Source of the DNA: an uncultured Chryseolinea sp.
GTDB lineage: Bacteria > Bacteroidota > Bacteroidia > Cytophagales > Cyclobacteriaceae
Length of the DNA: 6,828 nucleotides
Direction of reading: 5' to 3'
NCBI GenBank assembly: GCA_946478915.1
Contig: CAMLER010000280.1
Span: 1 to 6,828, forward strand
The notes under the pieces were generated by a model, which worked only from the letters and a program-made list of their open reading frames with translations, was not told the DNA's origin and made no database searches. Positions 1 to 6,710 of the stretch are shown here, in pieces (positions within the stretch are counted from its first letter, which is position 1; each line of letters starts with the position of its first letter). Position numbers and translations under genes: made by a program.

Positions 1-601
1 TGGTAAGCGGGAATTTAAACGCTCCCCGATTACCTTCCTTTGCATACCGATCAATCAGTGGCCCGCCCGGGTAAGGAAGTCCCATAATCTTTGCAGCCTT
101 GTCAAAGGCTTCGCCTACCGCATCATCCTGAGTTTGACCGATCACTTCCATATCCAGGTAGTCGCGCACCAAAACAATTTGGGTATGCCCCCCGCTAACG
201 GTCAGGCACAAAAACGGAAAGGCAGGCGTCGGTTCCTCGATAAAGTGAGCGAGGACATGTGCCTGCATATGGTTGACTTCAATGAGGGGAATGTCCAGTC
301 CCAAAGCCAATCCCTTCGCATAAGAAATACCCACCATCAGCGACCCCATTAGTCCCGGGCCCCGGGTGAACGCAACTGCGTCTAATTCTGTTTTCTCCGT
401 ACCCGAACCTTCCATTGCCTCCTGCACTGTTGCAACGATATTTTGTTGGTGCGCCCTCGATGCTAACTCGGGTACGACACCCCCGTATTTTCGGTGTACT
501 GCCTGTGTGGCGATAATATTATTAAGTACCTTGCCGTTTCTAATAACAGAAGCAGATGTCTCATCGCACGAAGACTCGATGGCAAGTATAATGGGACCCA
601 T
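1..601 (-). CDS. tsaD: TsaD, tRNA N6-threonylcarbamoyladenosine transferase subunit (5' part, 3' end off the window)
   Basis: TsaD transfers the threonylcarbamoyl group from threonylcarbamoyl-AMP to A37 of ANN-decoding tRNAs in the cytoplasm. In bacteria it works with TsaB, TsaE and TsaC. Reading the minus strand from the ATG at 601 gives 200 codons with no stop; a typical family member has about 330-360 residues, so roughly 60% is present. The N-terminus reads MGPIILAIESSCDETSASVI, the classic ASKHA-fold opening. The family signature HMQAH is at residues 111-115, whose two histidines bind the active-site metal. SGGHTQ is at 136-141, and DDAVGEAFDKAAK followed by PYPGGP covers 159-182. All of these look intact. 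The ATG is the natural family start, and I see no Shine-Dalgarno sequence before it. The gene diverges from tamB with 10 bases between start codons. The family assignment is secure; only the missing C-terminus cannot be judged. Confidence 0.97.
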   Translation of the reverse strand, partial: MGPIILAIESSCDETSASVIRNGKVLNNIIATQAVHRKYGGVVPELASRAHQQNIVATVQEAMEGSGTEKTELDAVAFTRGPGLMGSLMVGISYAKGLALGLDIPLIEVNHMQAHVLAHFIEEPTPAFPFLCLTVSGGHTQIVLVRDYLDMEVIGQTQDDAVGEAFDKAAKIMGLPYPGGPLIDRYAKEGNRGAFKFPLT

Positions 602-611
602 GTGTTGACAA

Positions 612-3600
612 ATGAACTTGCAAGTTATTAAAAATAGGATACGTTCAGTATTGGCTTATACCATCACTGGGATCCTTTTTTTGCTGATATCTGCCTTTCT
701 GATCCTGCAAATCCCACCGGTTCAGAATTATTTCATTGGCAAGTTTCTAAAGGATTTCACCAAAATAACCGGATTTACAACTTCGGTTAAAAGTTTTCGC
801 ATGCTTTGGTTTGACCGACTGGAGCTACAGGACGTATCCGTCTACGACCCGGCGAATAACCAGATGATCCGTGCGGGCGAAATTCTGATAAACTTCGAGT
901 TGTCTCAGCTATGGGAGAACAAGAATGTAAACATTGATGGAGTGTTCGTCGACAGCGCTCACGTGTTCGTTACGAAGATCAATGAATCTGATACTTCCCG
1001 CGATTTGAACATGAATGTTTTTATACGAAACATTAATGAAGGTTATTCCTCTGGTTCTGGTGGAGCCAGAAAAAATCCACCCAGAATCAATATCGGCGAA
1101 GCTTTCGTGAACCGCAGTCAGTTCACCTATGTGAACCAGGATCGCGATAGTGTACCAACCGGTTTTGACTACAATCACTTCTCGTTATCTGTCGATGAGG
1201 GCCAACTCAGCAGTTTTGTAATTCTGGGCGACACTACCGAGTTCAATGTGAGTACCCTGATCGCAGAAGATCTGGCCTCGAAGTTCAGGGTCAAGCAAAT
1301 CTCCACATTTTTTCGAGTTTGTCAAAAATCGATGGAGTTTATCGGACTCAACGTACAGGCTGGTGAAAGTGTCGTATCCGACACCGTTATATTCACGTAC
1401 GACAGACTTCCGGATCTGAATTACTTTGTGGATAAGGTAAAGATTCATGCCAACCTCAACAATACGCTGATTTATCCCCGGGATCTTGCCTTTTTTCTCG
1501 ACGGTATCGGTTCGATGGACCAACCGTTTGAAGTCGATGGCATTTTTGACGGCAGGGTGAATAATTTCAAATTCTCTAATATGAAAATTGATATTGGAGA
1601 ATCTCACCTGCTCGGGTCGATCGATATGGATGGTTTGCCGGACATAACCGAGACATTCATGAATATCAATCTGAGGAATTCTACGGTGGATCCAAATGAC
1701 CTTTCCTTTCTCTTCAATGACGCTACAATGGCCAGGCTGCTTCCAATGGGCGTGCTAACGATGGATGGACAATTCCTCGGCTACCCCACCGACTTTGTTG
1801 CCAACGGTAAGTTTACTGGAAGACTAGGCGCTATCGATTCAGATATAAACTTCAAGGTTAATGAAAAGAATTTCGATCGATCTGAATATAGCGGTAGGTT
1901 ATCACTTAACAATTTCGACCTGGGGAGGTATCTCAATGACACAACCGCTTTTCAAAGGGTGAGCATGGATGGAAGAGTTAAGGGATCGGGCCTAACCCAA
2001 AATACAGCCGACTTTCAGTTGGATGGCAATGTTTATGCTATTGGAATAAGAGGATACGAATACAAAAATATCAATACCAATGCCCGGCTGGCTCGCGAGC
2101 GCATCAATGGCTTTGTCGAAATTGATGATCCCAATCTTCAATTCACGGGAAATGGATTCGTAGATCTACGGGAGGGGAAGAGTATTATAAAGGTACAGGC
2201 ATCGCTCGACACAGCCTACCTTCACAACCTTAAGTTAACTAAAGAAGAAGTTTTCTTATCCACCAACATCAATGCAGACATCAAAGGTCTCACACTTGAC
2301 TCATTGATCGGAACGGCAGATCTTCGAAATTTCAGAATTGATTACAAAGGCAAGTCTCTCAGCCTCGAAAGCATCAGCCTGAATTCGCAGCACCGGCTAA
2401 ATAATCGTAGGCTCCTTCTTGAAACTTCGCTTGCTGACTTCGAAGTGACAGGAGATTATTATGTCTCGGACTTATACAATGATATACGGTTGCTGTCGGA
2501 CGAAATTGCATTAAGCATTGAGAACGATAAACGAAAGACGCAATACTATTACGAAAATAAAACCTACAAACCCAAAACGTACCAGGCCGCGATCAATGTG
2601 AAGATAAAAGACATTACACCGCTGGCCGCTTTACTGGATATCAATTTAAAACTTTCGCCTGACGTGCCTATCAAAGGAAGTTTTTCCAGTGGTTACACTA
2701 CAATCTTCACGGCATACACAAATTTTGATTCGTTACAGATCCAAAATTCTCTGTTCGTCAATAGCGAATTAGAGTGGACCGCGTCCAAGGTAAGCGATAG
2801 CACCAGCGTTCTTGCCATGCTATCGTTTACATCCGAAAACCAATCTGTCGGTCAGCATATCAAAACCAAAAATCTTTTGGCGGAAGGGATCTGGGACCGG
2901 AACCATATCGGCTTTGGTTTTGACATGGATCAGGTAGATCAAACAAATAATGTTCGATTGAGAGGAAAAGTTGATTTCCTTTCTGACAGCACCAGGATCG
3001 TGATGGAACCGTCTACGCTCAAATTGCTTGAGCGCGAATGGACGTTCAAGGATGACAACTACATCAAAGTCCGAAACAGCGGGTGGCGGTTTAATGACCT
3101 CACACTTCAGAATGGCGACCAGGCTATAACCATTGATGGCTTCGTCTCCGAAAATCCGTCTCACATTCTGCAATTAAATGTGCAGCGCCTTGACCTGTCG
3201 TTACTGAATGTTCTCACCAATAAAAAATTCACAGGCACCATGAACGGCCGGGTCAAGATGAGCAATTATTACGGCGACCGGTCGCTGGAAAATGAAATCG
3301 CTGTGCGCGAACTTAATATCAATAATTTTCTGATCGGCGATATAACAGGAAAGAACGAGTGGGATACGGCGCATCATAGATTTAACATAAATCTGGCAAT
3401 CGATAGAACGCAGCAACGTATAATGGATCTTTCTGGTGATTATACCCCAGACAGGACCGTGAGCCCATTGAACATCTCAGCAAATCTCAAGGAAGCAAAT
3501 CTTAAGATTGTCGAACCTTTCATTGAAGAAATTCTAAGCAATATTGAGGGGACCATATCCGGCGATTTCAAGATTGTTGGAGAGTTGGCGAGTCCACAAA

Positions 3601-5171
3601 TTAGTGGGGAAGGAAATGTGGCCGATGCGCAAGTCATGATCAATTACATTAAAACGCTATATAGGTTCACAGGAAAGATCGGATTAACGCCGTCGTCAAT
3701 TTACTTTAAAGATATCGACCTCACTGATGCGTACAGAAATAAAGGGCGGCTTAACGGAGCAATATCCCATCGCGATTTTTCTGATATGTCGATCACGCTT
3801 GACGCAAATTTTAGAAACTTCCAGGTACTTAATACATCCATCAAGGATAACAGTTTGTTTTATGGGCAGGCTTACGCAACGGGCGATGTTAACTTTAGCG
3901 GGCCACTTTCCAACCTCAGGATAACTTCAAATGCGCGCACAGAAAAAAATACACGGGTTTATATTCCTATCAGCGGCGTTTCCTCCATCGACCGAAAGGA
4001 TTTCATTTCCTTTGTCAATTTTACCGACACGACGTTTATACGAAAAATCGAGCGTGAGGTTGATAAAAGGGTAAAGCTAACAGGGATAACGTTCGACTTA
4101 AATCTTGATGTGACGCCCGATGCGTATGGAGAAATCATTATAGACCTTAAATCTGGAGATATAATCCGAGGACGCGGAAATGGAGATCTGAAGATGCAGA
4201 TTGACACCAAAGGTGAATTCAGTATGCTCGGCACATTCGCATTTACGGAAGGATGGTACAACTTTACCCTATATGATATTATTAACAAAGAGTTTGAGAT
4301 CCAGAACGGAAGCCGTATCACGTGGCTGGGTGATCCCTATGAGGCTGTTGTAGATATAAGAGCGACGTACAGCCAGCTGGCATCACTTTTACCCATCATG
4401 AGCAATACGGAATTGCAAAAGAATCCTACTGCTGCCGTCCGCCGAAAATACCCTGTTAAGGTATTAATGAAGATGGATGGTCCGATGCTTTCTCCCAACA
4501 TAAATTTTGAGATTACTGCATCCGACTTGCCGCAGACAGATAATATCGCGTTTGAATTCGCCGCTTTCAAAAATCGGCTTGATGAACAGGAATTAAAACG
4601 CCAGGTATTCAGTCTGATTATCCTGAGAAGATTTTCATCACCCGAATCATTTAATACAAGCGGATCGGTAGTGAGCAGCTTGAGCGAACTGCTTTCAAAT
4701 CAACTCAGTTACTGGATGAGCCAGGTTGACGAGAACCTCGAAATTGACGTAGATGTTTCGTCGATGGATCAGGAGTCTTTCAACACATTCCAACTTCGTT
4801 TTTCATACACCTTTATGAATGGCAGGCTTCGTGTTACCGGTGACGGTACCTTTAATAATACAAGCCAGAACACCGCAGGGCAACCAAATCCTTCAAGTGT
4901 TGCGGGGGATTGGACCGTCGAATACAAACTGACAGCAGATGGAAAACTCAGAGTCAAGATGTACAGCCGCACAAATTACAATCCTATATTAACCTCCGTA
5001 AATTCTCAAACTGCTATGACAACAGGCGCAAGTTTGATTTATACGCAGTCTTTTAACGAACTGCGCGATCTCTTCCGTTCTTCCCGTGAAGAGCGTGAAC
5101 CGGAACCAGTCCAACCGGAGATCATTAACATGAATCCTGAAGCTTTAAAGGAAGAGGATGGCACTGAATAA
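612..5171 (+). CDS. tamB: TamB-family translocation/assembly protein (AsmA-like, DUF490 C-terminus)
   Basis: TamB/AsmA-like proteins are anchored in the inner membrane and form a long beta-taco groove across the periplasm. They are implicated in outer-membrane protein insertion (with the Omp85 protein TamA) and in phospholipid transport to the outer membrane. This one has 1519 residues, longer than E. coli TamB (about 1260) but usual for Bacteroidota. One membrane helix covers about residues 13-34 and is followed by IPPVQNYF, typical of the family. The middle is almost all predicted beta-strand with recurring G-x-hydrophobic-x-G turns, for example near residues 384, 875 and 980. The C-terminal TamB domain covers about 1050-1480, including the stretch 1214-1243 (GWYNFTLYDI to TWLGDPY) and SNQLSYW at 1362-1368, then an acidic tail. 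The ATG at 612 is the earliest possible start because an in-frame TGA lies at 606-608. No Shine-Dalgarno sequence is seen. The family call is firm; the exact substrate is unknown. Confidence 0.95.
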   Translation: MNLQVIKNRIRSVLAYTITGILFLLISAFLILQIPPVQNYFIGKFLKDFTKITGFTTSVKSFRMLWFDRLELQDVSVYDPANNQMIRAGEILINFELSQLWENKNVNIDGVFVDSAHVFVTKINESDTSRDLNMNVFIRNINEGYSSGSGGARKNPPRINIGEAFVNRSQFTYVNQDRDSVPTGFDYNHFSLSVDEGQLSSFVILGDTTEFNVSTLIAEDLASKFRVKQISTFFRVCQKSMEFIGLNVQAGESVVSDTVIFTYDRLPDLNYFVDKVKIHANLNNTLIYPRDLAFFLDGIGSMDQPFEVDGIFDGRVNNFKFSNMKIDIGESHLLGSIDMDGLPDITETFMNINLRNSTVDPNDLSFLFNDATMARLLPMGVLTMDGQFLGYPTDFVANGKFTGRLGAIDSDINFKVNEKNFDRSEYSGRLSLNNFDLGRYLNDTTAFQRVSMDGRVKGSGLTQNTADFQLDGNVYAIGIRGYEYKNINTNARLARERINGFVEIDDPNLQFTGNGFVDLREGKSIIKVQASLDTAYLHNLKLTKEEVFLSTNINADIKGLTLDSLIGTADLRNFRIDYKGKSLSLESISLNSQHRLNNRRLLLETSLADFEVTGDYYVSDLYNDIRLLSDEIALSIENDKRKTQYYYENKTYKPKTYQAAINVKIKDITPLAALLDINLKLSPDVPIKGSFSSGYTTIFTAYTNFDSLQIQNSLFVNSELEWTASKVSDSTSVLAMLSFTSENQSVGQHIKTKNLLAEGIWDRNHIGFGFDMDQVDQTNNVRLRGKVDFLSDSTRIVMEPSTLKLLEREWTFKDDNYIKVRNSGWRFNDLTLQNGDQAITIDGFVSENPSHILQLNVQRLDLSLLNVLTNKKFTGTMNGRVKMSNYYGDRSLENEIAVRELNINNFLIGDITGKNEWDTAHHRFNINLAIDRTQQRIMDLSGDYTPDRTVSPLNISANLKEANLKIVEPFIEEILSNIEGTISGDFKIVGELASPQISGEGNVADAQVMINYIKTLYRFTGKIGLTPSSIYFKDIDLTDAYRNKGRLNGAISHRDFSDMSITLDANFRNFQVLNTSIKDNSLFYGQAYATGDVNFSGPLSNLRITSNARTEKNTRVYIPISGVSSIDRKDFISFVNFTDTTFIRKIEREVDKRVKLTGITFDLNLDVTPDAYGEIIIDLKSGDIIRGRGNGDLKMQIDTKGEFSMLGTFAFTEGWYNFTLYDIINKEFEIQNGSRITWLGDPYEAVVDIRATYSQLASLLPIMSNTELQKNPTAAVRRKYPVKVLMKMDGPMLSPNINFEITASDLPQTDNIAFEFAAFKNRLDEQELKRQVFSLIILRRFSSPESFNTSGSVVSSLSELLSNQLSYWMSQVDENLEIDVDVSSMDQESFNTFQLRFSYTFMNGRLRVTGDGTFNNTSQNTAGQPNPSSVAGDWTVEYKLTADGKLRVKMYSRTNYNPILTSVNSQTAMTTGASLIYTQSFNELRDLFRSSREEREPEPVQPEIINMNPEALKEEDGTE
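615..626. repeat. Perfect 12-bp palindrome at the tsaD/tamB divergent junction
   Basis: The sequence AACTTGCAAGTT is its own reverse complement. It covers tamB codons 2-5 (Asn-Leu-Gln-Val) and begins 14 bases upstream of the tsaD start codon. The symmetry is seen directly. A role as an operator, or as a small hairpin in the tamB mRNA near its start codon, is inference. A 12-bp perfect palindrome is expected once or twice by chance in a window of this size, so only the position makes it noteworthy. Confidence 0.4.
5147..5157 (+). promoter_or_regulatory. Shine-Dalgarno sequence for the DUF2279 gene, inside the tamB end
   Basis: A purine-rich stretch AAAGGAAGAGG lies directly before the ATG at 5158, with an AGGA core about 5 bases upstream. 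It is within the last codons of tamB. It supports the 5158 start and re-initiation by ribosomes finishing tamB. The tsaD, tamB and small downstream genes show no comparable site, as is common in Bacteroidota. Confidence 0.6.
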
Positions 5172-6036
5172 GTGGCTTCTTATATTAGCTTTGGTCCCAA
5201 CACTGGCATCCGGTCAGATGTCAGACAGCTCAACAAATATTAATAAAAAGAGGCTGCGGCTGATTACGGTTGGCGGCACCGTTGCATACAGCGTTTCGCT
5301 GTTGGGATTAAGTCATCTTTGGTATTCGGATACAGAAAGTCAATCTTTCAGGTTTTTCAACGACAACGCGGAATGGAAGCAGGTTGACAAGGTAGGACAT
5401 TTCTTTTCAGCTTATCATTTCAGCCATGGAACTTCGAAAGCCCTGCAATGGAGCAACATGGATCAAAGGAAGGCCGACCTGATCGGGGCCCTGGTTGGTT
5501 TTGGTGTGCTGTTACCTGTGGAGATCCTGGATGGTTTTTCGGATGCGTATGGTGCCTCGGTTGGGGATCTCGCAGCCAATGCGGCAGGATCAGTCTTTTT
5601 CCTGGGGCAGTCAAGACTTTGGGGTGAGCAACGCATCCACCCAAAATTTTCCTTCCATCGGACCCGCTATGCGAAATTGCGTTCGTCCTTATTAGGCGGA
5701 GATCTTACCAGTGAAATTTTAAAAGACTACAACGGGCAAACATTCTGGCTTTCTTTCGACATGGATAAATTCATCCGGTTTCCGCGATGGCTTAACATTG
5801 CGGCAGGCTACGGCAGCCAAGGTATGGTACATGCCCGGGACCTTCAAAATGTGGAGGCGGGTTACGATAAGCCATACCGCCAATATTATTTATCTATTGA
5901 CTTCGATCTTACATCAATAAAGTCAAGATCGAAAGTGGTAAACACCCTGATTTTTCTGGCCAATATGATTAAGATTCCTGCTCCTGCATTGGAGTTCTCC
6001 AATAAGGGCGTAAAATTTCATTCCCTCTATTTCTGA
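5158..6036 (+). CDS. DUF2279 (YfiM-like) family envelope protein
   Basis: The function is unknown. The family includes the E. coli lipoprotein YfiM and many Bacteroidota proteins. The 292-residue product opens with a likely signal peptide (about residues 1-19, hydrophobic core LLILALVPTLA, cleavage near ASG-Q). It has no lipobox cysteine, so unlike YfiM it is not an obvious lipoprotein. Conserved-looking features follow: DKVGH at 77-81, E122 and D125 in LLPVEILDGFSDAYG, and SVGDLAANAAG at 134-144, a pattern of acidic, His and Asn residues within helices. Hydrophobic segments lie near 36-54, 107-124 and 136-150. The C-terminal half (about 194-292) alternates polar and hydrophobic residues in predicted strands and ends in aromatic Leu-Tyr-Phe, which suggests contact with the outer membrane (inference). 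The ATG overlaps the tamB end by 14 bases in another frame, with a good Shine-Dalgarno sequence. The family was recognised by motif pattern, not by a search. Confidence 0.85.
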   Translation: MALNKWLLILALVPTLASGQMSDSSTNINKKRLRLITVGGTVAYSVSLLGLSHLWYSDTESQSFRFFNDNAEWKQVDKVGHFFSAYHFSHGTSKALQWSNMDQRKADLIGALVGFGVLLPVEILDGFSDAYGASVGDLAANAAGSVFFLGQSRLWGEQRIHPKFSFHRTRYAKLRSSLLGGDLTSEILKDYNGQTFWLSFDMDKFIRFPRWLNIAAGYGSQGMVHARDLQNVEAGYDKPYRQYYLSIDFDLTSIKSRSKVVNTLIFLANMIKIPAPALEFSNKGVKFHSLYF

Positions 6037-6114
6037 AATTATAAATTATTGCTTACAGCAACCCAGAATGATCCGGCTTATTCGCTAAATTCCCTTTCCT
6101 TTAACCAAACCTCT

Positions 6115-6513
6115 ATGGATATTATGCAATACCTCGAGCAATATGCTGAGCAAATCGGGGGACAATTTACGGACTACGACAGCAGAAAATCAGTTGTTGT
6201 TGTCCCTATTAACGGCAGTCGCTACCAGACCGTTTTGGCTGTAAAACAAACAAGCCCGGTTTCGGGTCGCGACCAGGCAATCTTCACGTCCAAGGTATGT
6301 GCGTTCACAACGAGCCTGGATCTAAAATCTCTGTTGGAAAGAAATGCGGACTTCGACTACAGTAAGTTTGTACTTGAAGAAGGTTACTTAAAAGTAGAGG
6401 CATCATGCCTTACCTCCACTGCGTCACAGGATCAGGTGAAGGAAATGGTTCAGGAGGTTGCCAAACTTGCCGATTATTACGAGTTGAAATTAACGGGAAG
6501 GGATATTCACTAG
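6115..6513 (+). CDS. Small soluble protein of unknown function, possibly YbjN/secretion-chaperone-like fold
   Basis: I do not recognise this 132-residue protein securely. It is acidic, with no signal peptide or membrane helix, so it should be cytoplasmic. The predicted order is an N-terminal helix (about 2-14, MQYLEQYAEQIG), strands at about 16-31 and 36-46 (KSVVVVPI, YQTVLAVKQ), a strand near 56-64, a short helix at 68-76 (LDLKSLLERN), strands at 83-99 (FVLEEGYLKVEAS), and a long C-terminal helix at 104-124. This alpha-beta-beta-beta-alpha-beta-beta-alpha order resembles YbjN and class I type III secretion chaperones, but that is a fold-level guess. I chose the ATG at 6115. An in-frame TTG at 6049 would add 22 residues of low-complexity, Ser/Asn-rich sequence and looks less likely; a further ATG is at 6124. 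No clear Shine-Dalgarno sequence is present. It starts 78 bases after the DUF2279 gene on the same strand, so co-transcription is possible. The gene itself is likely real. Confidence 0.72.
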   Translation: MDIMQYLEQYAEQIGGQFTDYDSRKSVVVVPINGSRYQTVLAVKQTSPVSGRDQAIFTSKVCAFTTSLDLKSLLERNADFDYSKFVLEEGYLKVEASCLTSTASQDQVKEMVQEVAKLADYYELKLTGRDIH

Positions 6514-6569
6514 CGGTGATCCGAGATTTACATTGGGAATTTTTACTTAATCGCAACATGTAAAACACT

Positions 6570-6587
6570 AGCCGACAACTATCGGCT
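6570..6587. repeat. Hairpin-forming inverted repeat, 6-bp stem
   Basis: AGCCGA (6570-6575) and TCGGCT (6582-6587) form a 6-bp stem around a 6-base loop. On the plus strand it is followed by GTAAGAG, with no U-tract, so it is not a normal intrinsic terminator for the upstream genes. On the minus strand it is followed by AGTGTTTTACATG, with only four Ts. It may mark or protect the 3' end of the upstream transcript (inference). A second TCGGC at 6603-6607 and a second GCCGA at 6621-6625 give a further possible 5-bp stem. Confidence 0.4.
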
Positions 6588-6694
6588 GTAAGAGTGAAAT
6601 TATCGGCCGCTACTCCTAACGCCGAACCAAAATCCCCACCGCCCCGTTCCATTGCCGGATTATCCAGAACCAGCTTTAGTTTAGATTTTACCAT

Positions 6695-6702
6695 TAACTT
6701 TA
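6695..6702 (+). promoter_or_regulatory. Candidate Bacteroidota-type -7 promoter element for rnpB
   Basis: TAACTTTA matches the Bacteroidota -7 consensus TAnnTTTG at five of its six fixed positions. It sits at the right distance for transcription to begin near 6708-6711, where the RNase P RNA is expected to start. The -33 element is weak: only TTTA at 6675-6678, 16 bases upstream. The assignment depends mainly on position. Confidence 0.45.
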
Positions 6703-6710
6703 CATCTGCA

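Larger units (their letters stand above)
6514..6710. other. Non-coding gap before rnpB
   Basis: No plus-strand reading frame of note is present. The stretch holds a set of short GCCGA/TCGGC inverted repeats at 6570-6625 and a candidate rnpB promoter near 6695. I found no T-tract terminator on the plus strand, no tRNA and no recognisable riboswitch. A minus-strand open frame (6694 to 6410) crosses it, but more than a third of that frame is antisense to the upstream gene and it matches no family I know. Confidence 0.6.

Noticed and set aside
354..366. CCCGGG-C-CCCGGG GC-rich symmetric repeat
   Set aside because: It encodes the conserved Thr-Arg-Gly-Pro-Gly stretch of TsaD, which explains the composition.
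134..608. Two plus-strand open frames (134-352 and 366-608)
   Set aside because: They are antisense to tsaD, whose minus-strand translation has intact family motifs throughout.
605..610. TTGACA before the tamB start as a sigma70 -35 box
   Set aside because: It directly abuts the tamB ATG, so a promoter using it would start inside the gene; Bacteroidota also use a different consensus.
909..1607. Long minus-strand open frames inside tamB (909-1178, 1185-1607, and others to 4972)
   Set aside because: They are shadows of the continuous 1519-codon tamB frame and show no family features of their own.
6028..6035. TATTTCTG at the DUF2279 stop as a promoter for the small gene
   Set aside because: One mismatch to the -7 consensus and no -33 element at a suitable distance.
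6363..6370. Exact match TAAGTTTG to the Bacteroidota -7 consensus
   Set aside because: It lies inside the small gene, with no -33 element upstream and no gene start just downstream; an 8-base degenerate motif is expected by chance.
6410..6694. 94-codon minus-strand open frame starting in the gap before rnpB
   Set aside because: More than a third of it is antisense to the small gene, its composition is Pro/Arg-rich towards the end, it has no recognised family and no Shine-Dalgarno sequence. A conserved orthologue would reopen the question.
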